Counted from the stretch's first letter, positions 44,046 through 53,682 are shown. The stretch: DNA of 64,000 bases from Hyphomicrobiales bacterium (GCA_017305535.1 JAFKKN010000012.1:1-64000); one strand, 5' to 3'. Notes: a model not told the origin generated them from the letters alone. Program-made: numbers and translations.

Positions 44046-46178
44046 ATGACCGACACCACCCTGGGACAAGGCGCGGAAAAGCCGGCAACGCGGCTGCCGG
44101 GCATCGGCGACCTCGTCTCCATGCTGAAGCGCGGCGATCTCGCGCTGGCCTTCGGCATCCTCACCATCCTTGTCGTGCTGATCCTGCCGCTGCCATCGGT
44201 GGTGCTGGACCTGTTTCTCGCGATCTCGATCACGCTGTCGATCCTGATCCTGATGACGGCGCTGTTCATCCAGGCGCCGCTGGAATTCTCCGCCTTCCCG
44301 ACCATCCTGCTGATCTCGACCATGTTGCGGCTGTCGCTGAACCTGGCGTCGACGCGGCTGATCCTGACCCACGGTCACGAGGGCACCGCGGCCGCCGGCC
44401 ACGTTATCGAGGCGTTCGGCAATTTCGTGATGGGCGGCAACTTCGTCATCGGCATCATCGTGTTCGCGATCCTGGTGATCGTGAACTTCGTGGTCATCAC
44501 CAAGGGTTCGGGCCGTATCGCCGAAGTCGCGGCGCGCTTTCACCTCGACTCCATGCCCGGCAAGCAGATGGCGATCGACGCCGATCTCTCCGCCGGCCTG
44601 ATCGACGAGAAGACCGCGAAGGAACGGCGCAAGGCGCTGGAAGACGAAAGCGGCTTCTTCGGCGCCATGGACGGTGCCTCGAAGTTCGTGCGCGGCGACG
44701 CCATCGCCGGCCTGCTGGTGGTGTTCATCAACATCATCGGCGGCATCATCATCGGCGTCGCGCAACAGGGGCTCGGCTTCGCCGAGGCCGCGCGGTCCTA
44801 TACGCTGCTCACCGTCGGCGACGGTCTGGTGACGCAGGTGCCGGCACTGATCGTCTCCACCGCCGCGGGCCTGCTGGTATCGAAGGCCGGCGTCTCGGGC
44901 GCGGCGGACAAGGCGCTGATGAAGCAACTGTCGGGCTATCCCCAGGCGCTCGGCATGTCGGCGGCGGTGATGCTGGTGCTGGCGGCGCTACCCGGCATTC
45001 CGATGATCCCGTTCCTCGCACTCGGCAGCGGCGCGGCCGCACTGGCCTGGACATCGCGCAAGCGCAATCAGGCGACGGCCGCCGCCGAGGCAAGCGCGGC
45101 CGCGGCACCTGCCGCCGGCGCTGCCGCGGCAGCCGCCGCCGACGAGCCGATCTCCGCCGCGCTCAAGATCGACGATCTCAAGATCGAACTCGGCTATGCG
45201 CTGCTGCCGCTGGTCAACGCACCCGACGGCACCGACCGCCTCACCGAGCAGATCAAGGCGCTGCGCCGTTCGCTCGCCATCGAGATGGGCTTCGTGATGC
45301 CGTCGGTTCGTATCCTCGACAACGTCCAGCTCGAGGCCAACAGCTACATCATCAAGATCAAGGAAGTGGACGCCGGCTCCGGCCGCGTCTGGCCAAACCA
45401 GTACATGGTGATGGACCCCGCCGGCGATCAGGTCGCGGTGCCCGGCATCCACACCACCGAGCCCACCTTCGGGTTACCGGCGACATGGGTCGATGCCGGA
45501 TTGAAGGAAGAGGCAACCCTGAAGGGTTACACCGTCGTGGACGCCGCTACGGTGCTCTCGACGCATCTCACCGAACTGCTCAAGAACAACATGTCGGACC
45601 TGTTGTCCTACGGCGAGGTGCAGAAGCTCCTGAAGGAATTGCCCAAGGAGCAAGGCGAACTGGTCAAGGATATCGTGCCGAGCCAGATCAATGTCTCCGG
45701 CATCCAGCGCGTGCTGCAACTGCTGCTCTCCGAACGCATCTCGATCCGCGATCTCTCCACCATCCTCGAAGGCATCGCCGATGCACTGGCGTTCTCGCGC
45801 AATCCGGCCACCATCGTCGAGCATGTGCGGGCGCGGCTGGCACGGCAGATCTGCGCGCAGAACACCTCGCCGAACGGTTACCTGCCGCTGATCGCGCTGT
45901 CGGCGAAATGGGAGCAGGCGTTCGCCGAATCGATCATCGGCCAGGGCGAGGAACGTAGTCTGGCCATGGCGCCGTCAAAACTCTCCGAGTTCATGACGGC
46001 TGTGCGCGACCGTTTCGAGCAGGCCGCGCGCGAGGGCGAGGCCCCGGTGCTGGTCACCTCCGCCGCGATCCGCCCGTTCGTGCGCTCGCTGGTGGAACGC
46101 TTCCGCTCGCAGACCAGCGTACTGTCGCAGGCGGAAATCCATCCCCGTGCCCGGCTGAAAACCGTCGGCAGTATCTGA
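44046..46178 (+). CDS. flhA: Flagellar export apparatus protein FlhA
   Basis: 710 residues from the ATG at 44046. The N-terminal half has eight membrane helices (DLALAFGILTILVVLILPLP, FLAISITLSILILMTALFIQ, FIVGIIVFAILVIVNF-type segments) and the invariant FHIPEP-family stretch TKGSGRIAEVAARFHLDSMP then GKQMAIDADL. An Ala-rich linker at about 340-370 leads to the cytoplasmic domain (DRLTEQIKALRRSLAIEMGF, VVDAATVLSTHLTELLKNNM). FlhA forms the export gate ring that hands flagellar substrates to the channel. The length is normal. The gene is isolated from the rest of the fli/flg genes but near fliI-fliJ and ctrA. Confidence 0.97.
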   Translation: MTDTTLGQGAEKPATRLPGIGDLVSMLKRGDLALAFGILTILVVLILPLPSVVLDLFLAISITLSILILMTALFIQAPLEFSAFPTILLISTMLRLSLNLASTRLILTHGHEGTAAAGHVIEAFGNFVMGGNFVIGIIVFAILVIVNFVVITKGSGRIAEVAARFHLDSMPGKQMAIDADLSAGLIDEKTAKERRKALEDESGFFGAMDGASKFVRGDAIAGLLVVFINIIGGIIIGVAQQGLGFAEAARSYTLLTVGDGLVTQVPALIVSTAAGLLVSKAGVSGAADKALMKQLSGYPQALGMSAAVMLVLAALPGIPMIPFLALGSGAAALAWTSRKRNQATAAAEASAAAAPAAGAAAAAAADEPISAALKIDDLKIELGYALLPLVNAPDGTDRLTEQIKALRRSLAIEMGFVMPSVRILDNVQLEANSYIIKIKEVDAGSGRVWPNQYMVMDPAGDQVAVPGIHTTEPTFGLPATWVDAGLKEEATLKGYTVVDAATVLSTHLTELLKNNMSDLLSYGEVQKLLKELPKEQGELVKDIVPSQINVSGIQRVLQLLLSERISIRDLSTILEGIADALAFSRNPATIVEHVRARLARQICAQNTSPNGYLPLIALSAKWEQAFAESIIGQGEERSLAMAPSKLSEFMTAVRDRFEQAAREGEAPVLVTSAAIRPFVRSLVERFRSQTSVLSQAEIHPRARLKTVGSI

Positions 46179-46575
46179 GACCTATTGCAGCATCCGGGAC
46201 CTGTTATTTGGATCATCCGCCTTCGCGGACGATGATGTTTCATTTCCGGTCTGGGATGATGCCCCCTGCGACTTTTTGACAACAGGCAACCATTTTGCCG
46301 CATGGTTGACGGGGGATGGATATACCACCGCAAATTCGAGCTACCCCGGATTTCCAATTAAACATTTGATATTTATGGCGTAATTATTGGCTTCAGCGAT
46401 TTCACATTTCCGGATCGCGGACCTTCAACTGTTATCACCGCTTTGTGATGACCCCTTCGGAACGAAAGGCCGGTGTCTTACGTTCTTTTTGCGTGAAGTT
46501 CGAAGCAGGGGTTGAACCTGCCGCAACGATGGGGTGACCCATCGCATATGGCAGCGAAAACGGCAGGAGGCTTCC
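46179..46575. other. Intergenic stretch between flhA and the 66-aa gene
   Basis: These 397 bases contain no gene that I can support. The last part is AT-richer and should include the promoter of the gene at 46576, which has a strong GGCAGGAGG ribosome site. Confidence 0.5.
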
Positions 46576-46776
46576 ATGAACCATTCGATTTACAGCGCCG
46601 ACCGCATGACCCACCTCAAGATCGTGGTGGTTGCGTTGGTGGCTGGCATCGCGGTGGCGGGCTTCGGCATTTCGGCGCGCATCGATGCGGACAGCGGCGT
46701 GCAGACCGCACGTGTGATCAAGGCTGGCGCACCGGTCGCGATGTCAAGTTCGGACACGACGATGGTGGTTCGCTGA
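46576..46776 (+). CDS. Small single-pass membrane or exported protein (66 aa), unknown function
   Basis: The start is fixed by GGCAGGAGG five bases upstream of the ATG at 46576. It has one hydrophobic segment, HLKIVVVALVAGIAVAGFGI, followed by a polar tail rich in Ser/Val (SARIDADSGVQTARVIKAG), so it is either anchored or cleaved and secreted. Small proteins of this kind are common in Bradyrhizobium-type genomes without known function. It stands alone, with a terminator at 46941-46965. Confidence 0.7.
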   Translation: MNHSIYSADRMTHLKIVVVALVAGIAVAGFGISARIDADSGVQTARVIKAGAPVAMSSSDTTMVVR

Positions 46777-46940
46777 GAACGAGACGAGACGGAAGGCTCA
46801 ATCAGCAGAAGGACCAGAGGAGAACGTCAAGTCTAGAGGATAACGAGATTCACGAGGCTCTTTACCTTGCCCCCCAAAGTCGCCGCGTGAGTATGTCGCA
46901 TAAGTCAGTCCCCCCAAGCTGACCTGCGGCAATAGAGAAA

Positions 46941-46965
46941 CGCCCGTCCCCCCGCGGGCGTTTTT
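46941..46965 (+). terminator. Rho-independent terminator
   Basis: CGCCCG ... CGGGCG stem with an eight-base loop, then TTTTT. It lies 165 bases after the 66-aa gene. Confidence 0.7.
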
Positions 46966-47046
46966 CGTTTGTGCAGGGTACTTCGTCTTCGAATAACTCT
47001 GACGATCTGCGCTAATCTAAGCTCTTGCCAACCCAATCTCTCAGCG

Positions 47047-47143
47047 CGTTCGTCATGGCCGGGCTCGTCCCGGCCATCCACGTCTTCTCCCACTGACAAG
47101 TCGCCAATACGTGGATGGCCGGAATAAATCCGGCCATGACGAC
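47047..47143. repeat. Palindromic intergenic repeat (copy A)
   Basis: Two hairpin modules face each other: GTCATGGCCGGG...CCCGGCCATCCACG and, about 30 bases on, CGTGGATGGCCGG...CCGGCCATGAC. The whole is an inverted pair about 97 bp long, of the kind scattered through Bradyrhizobium and Rhodopseudomonas intergenic regions. A related element is at 53683-53802. Confidence 0.7.
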
Positions 47144-47170
47144 GGCATCGAGTCACTTCGTTCCAACGAA

Positions 47171-47198
47171 AAAACCGGGCCTCACGGCCCGGTTTTTT
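47171..47198. terminator. Bidirectional terminator between the 66-aa gene and fliJ
   Basis: AAAA-CCGGGC-loop-GCCCGG-TTTTTT: a GC-rich 6-bp stem flanked by A and T runs, 33 bases beyond the fliJ stop on the minus strand. Confidence 0.8.
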
Positions 47199-47230
47199 GA
47201 TTCAGCAATTGCGCCGGTCTTCGTAGCCGC

Positions 47231-47650
47231 TCAGGCGACGGCGCCGATCCGCGCCCGCATCAAGCCGATGCTGTTCAGATCGGCCTGCTCGCGCGCGTTT
47301 TCCTCGGCGCGCTCGCGCGCCTGGTCGCGTTCGTCGAGCAATTCGACCTTCTTCAATTCCTCGAAGGCTTCGCCGAGTTGCGCCTTGGCATCCTCGAGCT
47401 GAATCCGCAGTTCGTCGGCGGAGCGCGTCAGGTTCTCGCGCCGCTGGATCGCCGCCTTGGCATAGGTCGGATAGGCGAAATGGGTGGGATCGTTGATCCC
47501 CGCACGCTCCTGCTCGGTCGCGATCTCATGCTCTAGATCGACCGACATCCGCTCGAAATCCGCGATCATGGACTCAATCTGAGCCACCCTGCGGCGCTTC
47601 TCGTCGACCTGAAACTTCTTCAGGCGAATGAGGGTTTCACGTGACTTCAT
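47231..47650 (-). CDS. fliJ: Flagellar export chaperone FliJ
   Basis: 139 residues from the ATG at 47650 (MKSRETLIRLKKF). Almost entirely two long coiled-coil helices rich in Glu, Arg and Gln: RLKKFQVDEKRRRVAQIESM, IADFERMSVDLEHEIATEQE, TRSADELRIQLEDAKAQLGE. FliJ resembles the ATP-synthase gamma stalk; it inserts into the FliI ring and couples it to the FlhA gate. The gene lies 106 bases downstream of fliI on the same strand. Identification rests on fold, size and the fliI neighbour. Confidence 0.85.
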   Translation of the reverse strand: MKSRETLIRLKKFQVDEKRRRVAQIESMIADFERMSVDLEHEIATEQERAGINDPTHFAYPTYAKAAIQRRENLTRSADELRIQLEDAKAQLGEAFEELKKVELLDERDQARERAEENAREQADLNSIGLMRARIGAVA

Positions 47651-47756
47651 CGACTCGTACTCCCCAGAAGTCCCGATATGAAAACGGGACGACACCGGCT
47701 CCTCGTGAAAGGCCCCGCCGGCGGACAACAGACGCTGGGATGATGGCCCGACAAAG

Positions 47757-49082
47757 TTAGCGTTCCGTTTCCAAAGTTCCTAGGATTTGACCAAGCCGTT
47801 GATAACCTTCCGCCATCCCGGTGACCTCGTCCTTGGCCTGCCGCAGGAAGTCTTCCAGCGGTTCGTGCAGGCGGATTGCCTCGTCGACCTCGGGGCTGGA
47901 ACCGGCGCGATAGGCGCCGAGCCGGATCAGTTCCTCCATGTCGGAATAGGTTGCCATCACCTGACGGCCGCGCGTGATCACCGGCAGATAAGCGGGGTCA
48001 GCGCTGCGCGGCATGGTCCGCGACACCGACTTCAGGACGTTGATAGCCGGATAGCGACCGCGCTCGGCGATGGAACGCTCCATAACGATGTGTCCATCGA
48101 GAATGCCGCGCACCGCGTCGGCGACCGGCTCGTTATGATCGTCACCATCCACCAGCACGGTGAAGATGCCGGTGATCGAACCCTCGCCGGACCCCGGACC
48201 GGCGCGCTCCAGCAGTTTCGGCAATTCGGTGAACACCGTCGGCGTATAGCCCTTGGCAGTCGGCGGCTCGCCGGCGGAGAGACCGATTTCACGCTGCGCC
48301 ATGGCGAAGCGCGTCACCGAGTCCATCATGCACATCACCGAGCGGCCTTCGTCGCGAAAGTATTCCGCGATCGCCAGCGTCAGGTAGGCCGCCTGCCGCC
48401 GCATCAGCGCCGGCTCGTCGGAGGTCGCCACCACAACGACGGAGCGCGCCAGCCCTTCTTCACCAAGGTCGTCCTGCAAGAATTCCTGCACCTCGCGGCC
48501 GCGCTCGCCGACCAGCCCGATAACCGAGATATCCGCATCGACGTTACGCGCCAGCATTGACAGCAGCACCGACTTGCCGACGCCGGAGCCGGCGAAGATG
48601 CCCATGCGCTGCCCCCGGCAGCAGGTGAGGAAGGTATTGAGCGCGCGCACGCCGAGGTCGAGCGGCACTCCAACCCGCTTGCGTGAGTGCGCCGGCGGCG
48701 GCGCATTGCGATAAGGCATCGGCACCCCGCCCTGCTCCAGCGGCCCCTTGCCGTCGATCGGCTCGCCCATGGCGTTGAGTACGCGGCCCAGCCAGGACGG
48801 CGACGGCCGCACCATGCTCGAGGCGTTGGCGATCACCGCGCGGCAACCGCGCCGCACGCCGTCGAGCCCGGCGAACGGCATCACCACGGCGTTGTTGCCG
48901 GTGAAGCCGATCACCTCGCAGGGAATGAAGCGGTTGGTGCCGGTCTCGATCACGATCCGCGCGCCCACGGACATGGCGTGGATCGGTCCGGCGATCTCCA
49001 CCATCAGCCCGCGCACGCCGACAACTCGGCCATAAATATTGACGCCGTCGATGTCGTCGATCTGGTTGGCGAGGGCTTTCAT
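47757..49082 (-). CDS. fliI: Flagellum-specific ATPase FliI
   Basis: 441 residues. Walker [10 protein letters not shown] at about 163-171, conserved [20 protein letters not shown], Walker B region [20 protein letters not shown], then [20 protein letters not shown] and [20 protein letters not shown]. It is the hexameric ATPase of the flagellar type III export system. The start at 49082 is the last ATG before the control region shared with the divergent ctrA. The conserved CtrA-like boxes there fit cell-cycle control of fliI. Confidence 0.95.
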   Translation of the reverse strand: MKALANQIDDIDGVNIYGRVVGVRGLMVEIAGPIHAMSVGARIVIETGTNRFIPCEVIGFTGNNAVVMPFAGLDGVRRGCRAVIANASSMVRPSPSWLGRVLNAMGEPIDGKGPLEQGGVPMPYRNAPPPAHSRKRVGVPLDLGVRALNTFLTCCRGQRMGIFAGSGVGKSVLLSMLARNVDADISVIGLVGERGREVQEFLQDDLGEEGLARSVVVVATSDEPALMRRQAAYLTLAIAEYFRDEGRSVMCMMDSVTRFAMAQREIGLSAGEPPTAKGYTPTVFTELPKLLERAGPGSGEGSITGIFTVLVDGDDHNEPVADAVRGILDGHIVMERSIAERGRYPAINVLKSVSRTMPRSADPAYLPVITRGRQVMATYSDMEELIRLGAYRAGSSPEVDEAIRLHEPLEDFLRQAKDEVTGMAEGYQRLGQILGTLETER

Positions 49083-49449
49083 GGCGAAAACCTTAAGTTT
49101 CCGCGTATTGCGGGAATGGCTTTAACTTCGTGTTTACCCGCATCGTTAATCATTGCGTCACTGTCTTTGGTGACTGACGGGACCCGCGCGTCTGAATGAG
49201 GTGCGAGTCCTAAGAGGCGGTTAGGCCCGTCTCTTGATGCGAAGCTTGAGTGAGAACGGAAATAAAAGCTGCCTCAAGGCAAGGTTTTACGGCGATTCGA
49301 CAAAAATTGCACGATAGAGCTTGCGGAGAGGAATCAGGTTTTGTTAACCATATCCCGTCAGGATTCGAATCAGTTGTTCAAAGGCGTTTCCAGTGCCGCA
49401 AGTAGTGCGGACGACCTGACGCCCGGAGCGGCTACGATAGGGGACTGGC
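49083..49449. promoter_or_regulatory. Divergent fliI / ctrA control region with CtrA-like boxes and GANTC sites
   Basis: No gene in these 367 bases. Near fliI, TTAA-CTTCGTG-TTTA (49122-49136) fits a CtrA box with one mismatch, and GTTAAT lies at about 49145. Nearer ctrA, TTAA occurs at 49344-49347. GANTC, the CcrM methylation site, occurs at 49294, 49331, 49362 and 49367, the last two abutting as GATTCGAATC. In Caulobacter the ctrA promoter is governed by CtrA itself and by GANTC methylation, so the same logic is plausible here. Confidence 0.55.
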
Positions 49450-50151
49450 ATGCGCGTATTGCTGATTGAGGATGACAGCGCCGTCGCGCAGTCGATTGAG
49501 CTGATGCTCAAATCCGAGAGTTTCAACGTCTACACGACGGATCTCGGCGAAGAGGGTGTCGACCTCGGCAAGCTCTACGATTACGACATTATCCTTCTCG
49601 ACCTCAACCTGCCCGACATGTCCGGTTACGACGTGCTGAAGCAGTTGCGTGTGTCGAAGATCAAGACACCCATTCTGATCCTCTCCGGCCTCGCCGGCAT
49701 CGAGGACAAGGTCAAGGGTCTCGGCGTCGGTGCCGACGACTACATGACCAAACCCTTCCACAAGGACGAGCTGGTCGCCCGCATTCATGCGATCGTGCGC
49801 CGCTCGAAGGGTCACGCCCAGTCGGTGATCCAGACCGGCGACCTGATCGTCAATCTTGACACCAAGACCGTCGAGGTGGCGGGCCAGCGCGTGCATCTGA
49901 CCGGCAAGGAATATCAGATGCTGGAGCTGCTCTCGCTGCGCAAGGGCACCACGCTGACCAAGGAAATGTTCCTCAACCACCTCTACGGCGGCATGGACGA
50001 GCCGGAACTGAAGATCATCGACGTCTTCATCTGCAAGCTGCGCAAGAAGCTCGCCAACGCCTCCGAAGGCCGCAACTTCATCGAAACCGTCTGGGGCCGC
50101 GGCTATGTGCTGCGCGAGCCGCACGACGACGAGGTCCGCATCCCGGCTTGA
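49450..50151 (+). CDS. ctrA: Cell-cycle response regulator CtrA
   Basis: 233 residues. Receiver domain with acidic pocket LLIEDDSA, phosphoacceptor Asp51 in [13 protein letters not shown], Lys in [20 protein letters not shown]. OmpR-type winged helix: [53 protein letters not shown] and [10 protein letters not shown]. The sequence is highly conserved across alphaproteobacteria. Phosphorylated CtrA controls replication, flagellar and division genes; the phosphotransferase ChpT is encoded in this window at 59783. A terminator follows at 50201. Confidence 0.98.
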   Translation: MRVLLIEDDSAVAQSIELMLKSESFNVYTTDLGEEGVDLGKLYDYDIILLDLNLPDMSGYDVLKQLRVSKIKTPILILSGLAGIEDKVKGLGVGADDYMTKPFHKDELVARIHAIVRRSKGHAQSVIQTGDLIVNLDTKTVEVAGQRVHLTGKEYQMLELLSLRKGTTLTKEMFLNHLYGGMDEPELKIIDVFICKLRKKLANASEGRNFIETVWGRGYVLREPHDDEVRIPA

Positions 50152-50200
50152 TCGCCATCCCGAGAGTCACAACGATTTACTGGCTCCTCCCCGACTATAG

Positions 50201-50225
50201 CCCCGCCCTCACCGGCGGGGTTTTT
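50201..50225 (+). terminator. Rho-independent terminator of ctrA
   Basis: CCCCGCC-CTCACC-GGCGGGG, a perfect 7-bp stem with a 6-base loop, followed by TTTTT, 50 bases after the ctrA stop. Confidence 0.9.
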
Positions 50226-50251
50226 ATTTGCGGGCATGCCTGCCATCGCCG

Positions 50252-51415
50252 TCAAAGCCTGTCCCCGCCACGGCTGAGCAAACGTCCCGCGATGCTTGCC
50301 ACGCGAGGCGAGGAGGATGCCAGACGGAGCGCGGCATTGCGCAGAGCAAGATGGAAACGGCTGTTCGGCAGAAAGAGCGCGGCGTTGCGCCGTGCCGTCT
50401 TTTGCCCCTTGTCGACCAGCGGCCTCATTCGCTTTTCGTAGTTGGCAAGCGCGCCAGCGATGTCTCCCGGCATATCCGCGAGCGCCTCGGCAAGAATGTA
50501 AGCGCCGCCCATGGCCAGCGACGCGCCGCCACCAGCGATGAGCGAGACGGCGGAACCGGCGTCGCCCAGAAGAACAACACGGCCGCTCGACCATCGCGGA
50601 CAAACGACCTGCGCGACGTCATCGAAGTAGACGCTGGTTGCCTTCGAGAGACCCGCAAGGAGACGGTCGACATGCCATCGCGCGTCGCGAAAGGCATATC
50701 GTAACTCCAAATCTGTGTGATCGAACTTGTGCGCCAGTTCGGCGCGATAGACGAAGAACGCCACCAGCCGCCCATCTCCGACCGAGGCAATGGCGGACCC
50801 GCGCCCCACTTCGGTCATCGAGTAAGTCTCGCCGGGGCCGATGTCGGGGAAGTCGTCGCGGTTCAGGACAAAGGCGGCCACGCGCGCGCCGAGAAACCGG
50901 ATGAACTTATCCTCCGAACCGAAGCAGAGTGCGCGTACGCGAGAATGAAGCCCGTCGGCACCGACAACGATGTCGGCCTCAAGGGCCGTGCCGTCATTCA
51001 AGGTCGCCGCGACACTGGCGGATCGTGCCTCGATGGCCGTGATGGATCGATCGAAATGAAACTCGGCGCTGTCTCTTACCTTCGCGTAAAGAACGCGCTC
51101 GATATCGCCGCGCATCAAACTCAACTGGCGATCTCCGGCAAGGCTGGCTAGCGCGCGCCCCTCGAGCCGGAAGTCTTCCGTGCCGTCAGGCTTGATATAG
51201 ACAAGCCGCTGCGGCGCGTATCGGACCTTCCGCAGGTCCTCAATCACCCCCATGCGCTCGGCGGCATCGTATCCGGGGTCGACGAGGGCCAGCATGTAGC
51301 CGCCGGCGCGAACTGTGGGGGAGCGCTCGACAAGGATCGGCGTCAGGCCGCGTTGAGCAAGCCTCAGGGCAAGCGACAGTCCGGCGATGCCGGCTCCGGA
51401 GATCAAGACACGCAT
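50252..51415 (-). CDS. FAD-dependent monooxygenase (PHBH/UbiH-type fold)
   Basis: 387 residues from the ATG at 51415 (MRVLISGAGIAGLSLALRLA), the Rossmann FAD-binding GxGxxG start. The second FAD motif ADIVVGADGLHSRVRAL and third motif GRVVLLGDAGSAVSLIAGGG with the characteristic GD are present, as in p-hydroxybenzoate hydroxylase-type enzymes. It belongs to the group of geranylgeranyl-reductase-like and TetX-like monooxygenases. It is transcribed towards the ctrA terminator and has no operon partner. Substrate unknown. Confidence 0.88.
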   Translation of the reverse strand: MRVLISGAGIAGLSLALRLAQRGLTPILVERSPTVRAGGYMLALVDPGYDAAERMGVIEDLRKVRYAPQRLVYIKPDGTEDFRLEGRALASLAGDRQLSLMRGDIERVLYAKVRDSAEFHFDRSITAIEARSASVAATLNDGTALEADIVVGADGLHSRVRALCFGSEDKFIRFLGARVAAFVLNRDDFPDIGPGETYSMTEVGRGSAIASVGDGRLVAFFVYRAELAHKFDHTDLELRYAFRDARWHVDRLLAGLSKATSVYFDDVAQVVCPRWSSGRVVLLGDAGSAVSLIAGGGASLAMGGAYILAEALADMPGDIAGALANYEKRMRPLVDKGQKTARRNAALFLPNSRFHLALRNAALRLASSSPRVASIAGRLLSRGGDRL

Positions 51416-51663
51416 CGGGCGCCCTCGGAGCACGGCAATGCCCAACCAGAACCGATCGCGCGGCCATATCGGCCCATCAGACCGCGTTTCGAATTACGGA
51501 AGACATTTTCTGCAAAGGACATGTGGACACAACCTCCCCGACTGCCGTGAGTGCCGCAGCTTCCCGGGTTTTTGTTTGCGATATTGAACCGCAATCTGGC
51601 GTGATCCGACAGATGACAGCCGATCCGCGCTCCTGGGGCGCAGATCAATTTCGGGGGCACCAC

Positions 51664-52068
51664 ATGATCTTGCAATCGCTGGCGGGACTGCCGGCTTTCC
51701 TGGCTTATTTCTGCACGGCGCTGGTGGCGGTCGTCCTCTACCTGTTCGTCTACACGCGCGTCACGCCGCACGACGAATTCCAGTTGATCCGCGACAACGT
51801 CCCGGGCGCGGCGATTTCGCTTGGCCTCAGCCTGCTCGGCTTCACGCTGCCGGTGATCAGCGCCATGACCCACGCCGCCAATATTCTTGACTGCCTGATC
51901 TGGAGCGTGATCGCGCTGATCGTGCAGGTCGCCGTCTATTTCATCGTGAAAATCCCGGTGCCGAACCTCTCCAGCCGCATCGCGGGCGGCGAACTCGCGC
52001 CTGCGATCTGGCTCGGCCTGTCGTCGCTTGCCGCCGGCGCGCTCAACGCCGCATCGATGATCTACTGA
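51664..52068 (+). CDS. DUF350 (YjfL-like) membrane protein
   Basis: 134 residues from the ATG at 51664 (GGGGGC upstream); a longer frame from 51523 is not needed. Four membrane helices: LPAFLAYFCTALVAVVLYLF, GAAISLGLSLLGFTLPVISA, LIWSVIALIVQVAVYFIVKI, LAPAIWLGLSSLAAGALNAA. The DUF350 pattern is repeated in each half (DEFQLIRDNVPGAAISLGLS). It is the first gene of a three-gene operon with a YgiB-like protein and a glutathionylspermidine-synthase-like enzyme, the same association as the yjfIJKLMC and ygiBC genes of enterobacteria. Confidence 0.82.
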   Translation: MILQSLAGLPAFLAYFCTALVAVVLYLFVYTRVTPHDEFQLIRDNVPGAAISLGLSLLGFTLPVISAMTHAANILDCLIWSVIALIVQVAVYFIVKIPVPNLSSRIAGGELAPAIWLGLSSLAAGALNAASMIY

Positions 52069-52069
52069 C

Positions 52070-52489
52070 ATGACACCGGCCTCCAAGAAGTCGTTCGGCA
52101 AGCGGCCGCCGCCGGTCGATGAGGCCGCACGGCCGGCCAAGCGTTCCGGATACGTCGCGCTGTTCTTGATGGGCACGGTGGCGGTCGGTGCCGGCGCCTA
52201 CGCGATGATGCCGAGCGAGAAATGCGAACCAGCAAAGCCGCCCGCCGCCGGACAGCCTGTGCCACCAGGCGCGGCCGCGACACAAAACCAGTCGTGCCGG
52301 ACATCATCGCGCTCAGGCGGCTATAGCTACGGCCGATCGTCCGGCAGCAGTTTCTTCGACAGTTCGAGTTCGTCGTCAACGCATTCGTCGTCGTCCGGCG
52401 GTTTGGCGATTCCATCGAAGAGCACTACGGCACGCGGCGGCTTCGGCAGTTACGGCCACGCGGTCGCGGCGTCGTCGCGCGGCGGTTAG
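52070..52489 (+). CDS. DUF1190 (YgiB)-like protein with Ser/Gly-rich tail
   Basis: 139 residues; its ATG follows the previous stop after one base. One membrane helix near the N-terminus (YVALFLMGTVAVGAGAYAMM), then two cysteines (EKCEP, QSCRTSS) and a low-complexity Ser/Gly tail (SSGSSFFDSSSSSSTHSSSS). The architecture matches YgiB-type lipoprotein-like envelope proteins that pair with YgiC-like enzymes. The function is unknown. Confidence 0.75.
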   Translation: MTPASKKSFGKRPPPVDEAARPAKRSGYVALFLMGTVAVGAGAYAMMPSEKCEPAKPPAAGQPVPPGAAATQNQSCRTSSRSGGYSYGRSSGSSFFDSSSSSSTHSSSSGGLAIPSKSTTARGGFGSYGHAVAASSRGG

Positions 52490-52496
52490 GCAACCC

Positions 52497-53651
52497 ATGC
52501 AACGCATCCCCTGCCCCGAACGCGACGACTGGCAAGCCACGGCGGAAGCCGCCGGCTTCGATTTCCACACCATGGACGGCGAACGCTACTGGGACGAACG
52601 TGCGTACTACGCGTTCACGCTCGACGAGATCGAACGCCAGATCGAAGGCCCAAGCGGCGAAGTCCATGCGATGTGTCTCGAACTGGTCAAGCACGCGATG
52701 GCCGACGAGAGCATTCTACGCCGACTGAAGATTCCAGCGGCGTGCTGGCCGATCATCCGCGAAAGCTGGCAGCGTGGCGACGTCACGCTCTACGGCCGCT
52801 TCGATTTCAGCTTTGACGGCAAGGGCCCGGCCAAGCTTCTTGAATACAACGCCGACACGCCCACCTCGCTGTTCGAGGCGGCGGTGTTTCAATGGACCTG
52901 GCTGGAGCAGGCGATCGAACGCCGGATCGTTCCCAAGCGCGCCGATCAGTTCAATTCCATCCACGAACACCTGATCGAACGCTGGAAAGACATCGCGCAC
53001 GGTGGCCGCTTGCATCTCGCCGGCAGCTACGAGAATCCCGAAGACGCAACGACGCTGAACTACCTTGAAGACACCGCGCATCAGGCTGGCCTCGCCACCA
53101 CCGCGCTCGACATCGAGAGCATCGGACTCAACGCCGGTCAATTCGTCGACCTCGACGACCGGCCGATCGATCTCGCCTTCAAGCTCTATCCCTGGGAATG
53201 GATGCTGCGCGACGCGTTCGGCGCCAAGGTGCAGAGCGCGCCGACCCGCTGGATCGAGCCGCCGTGGAAGATCGTGCTGTCCAACAAAGGCATCCTGCCG
53301 CTGTTGTGGGAGATGTTTCCCAATCACCCCAACCTGCTGCCGGCCTTTTTCGAGGACGATGAAAAGGCCGCGCAGCTCGGCAACTCCTATGTGCGCAAGC
53401 CGATCTATTCGCGCGAGGGCGCCAATATCGAACTGGTCAGCGCCGGAACGCCGCTAGAGCAACAGCCGGGACCTTATGGCAGCGAAGGTTTCATCCGCCA
53501 GGCCTTCGCGCCGCTGCCGAATTTTTCCGGTCAGTATCCGGTGATCGGAAGCTGGATCATCGGCGAGACGCCGTGCGGACTCTCGATCCGCGAGGACGAG
53601 AACCCGATCACAGGCAACACGTCCCGATTCATTCCGCACGCGATACTTTGA
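52497..53651 (+). CDS. Glutathionylspermidine synthase family protein (YgiC/YjfC-like)
   Basis: 384 residues, 7 bases after the preceding gene. ATP-grasp amide ligase of the GSP-synthase C-terminal type: RYWDERAYYAFTLDEIE, the metal/ATP segment YGRFDFSFDGKGPAKLLEYN followed by ADTPTSLFEAA, LSNKGILPLLWEMFPNHPNL, YVRKPIYSREGANI and GSWIIGETPCGLSIRED. It lacks the N-terminal amidase of E. coli Gsp. Homologues in other bacteria join a peptide or polyamine through an amide bond, but the substrate of the YgiC branch is unproven. The DUF350-YgiB-YgiC operon suggests envelope modification. Confidence 0.87.
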   Translation: MQRIPCPERDDWQATAEAAGFDFHTMDGERYWDERAYYAFTLDEIERQIEGPSGEVHAMCLELVKHAMADESILRRLKIPAACWPIIRESWQRGDVTLYGRFDFSFDGKGPAKLLEYNADTPTSLFEAAVFQWTWLEQAIERRIVPKRADQFNSIHEHLIERWKDIAHGGRLHLAGSYENPEDATTLNYLEDTAHQAGLATTALDIESIGLNAGQFVDLDDRPIDLAFKLYPWEWMLRDAFGAKVQSAPTRWIEPPWKIVLSNKGILPLLWEMFPNHPNLLPAFFEDDEKAAQLGNSYVRKPIYSREGANIELVSAGTPLEQQPGPYGSEGFIRQAFAPLPNFSGQYPVIGSWIIGETPCGLSIREDENPITGNTSRFIPHAIL

Positions 53652-53682
53652 ACTGACTCCGCTTATGACGAAACCGCCTGAA

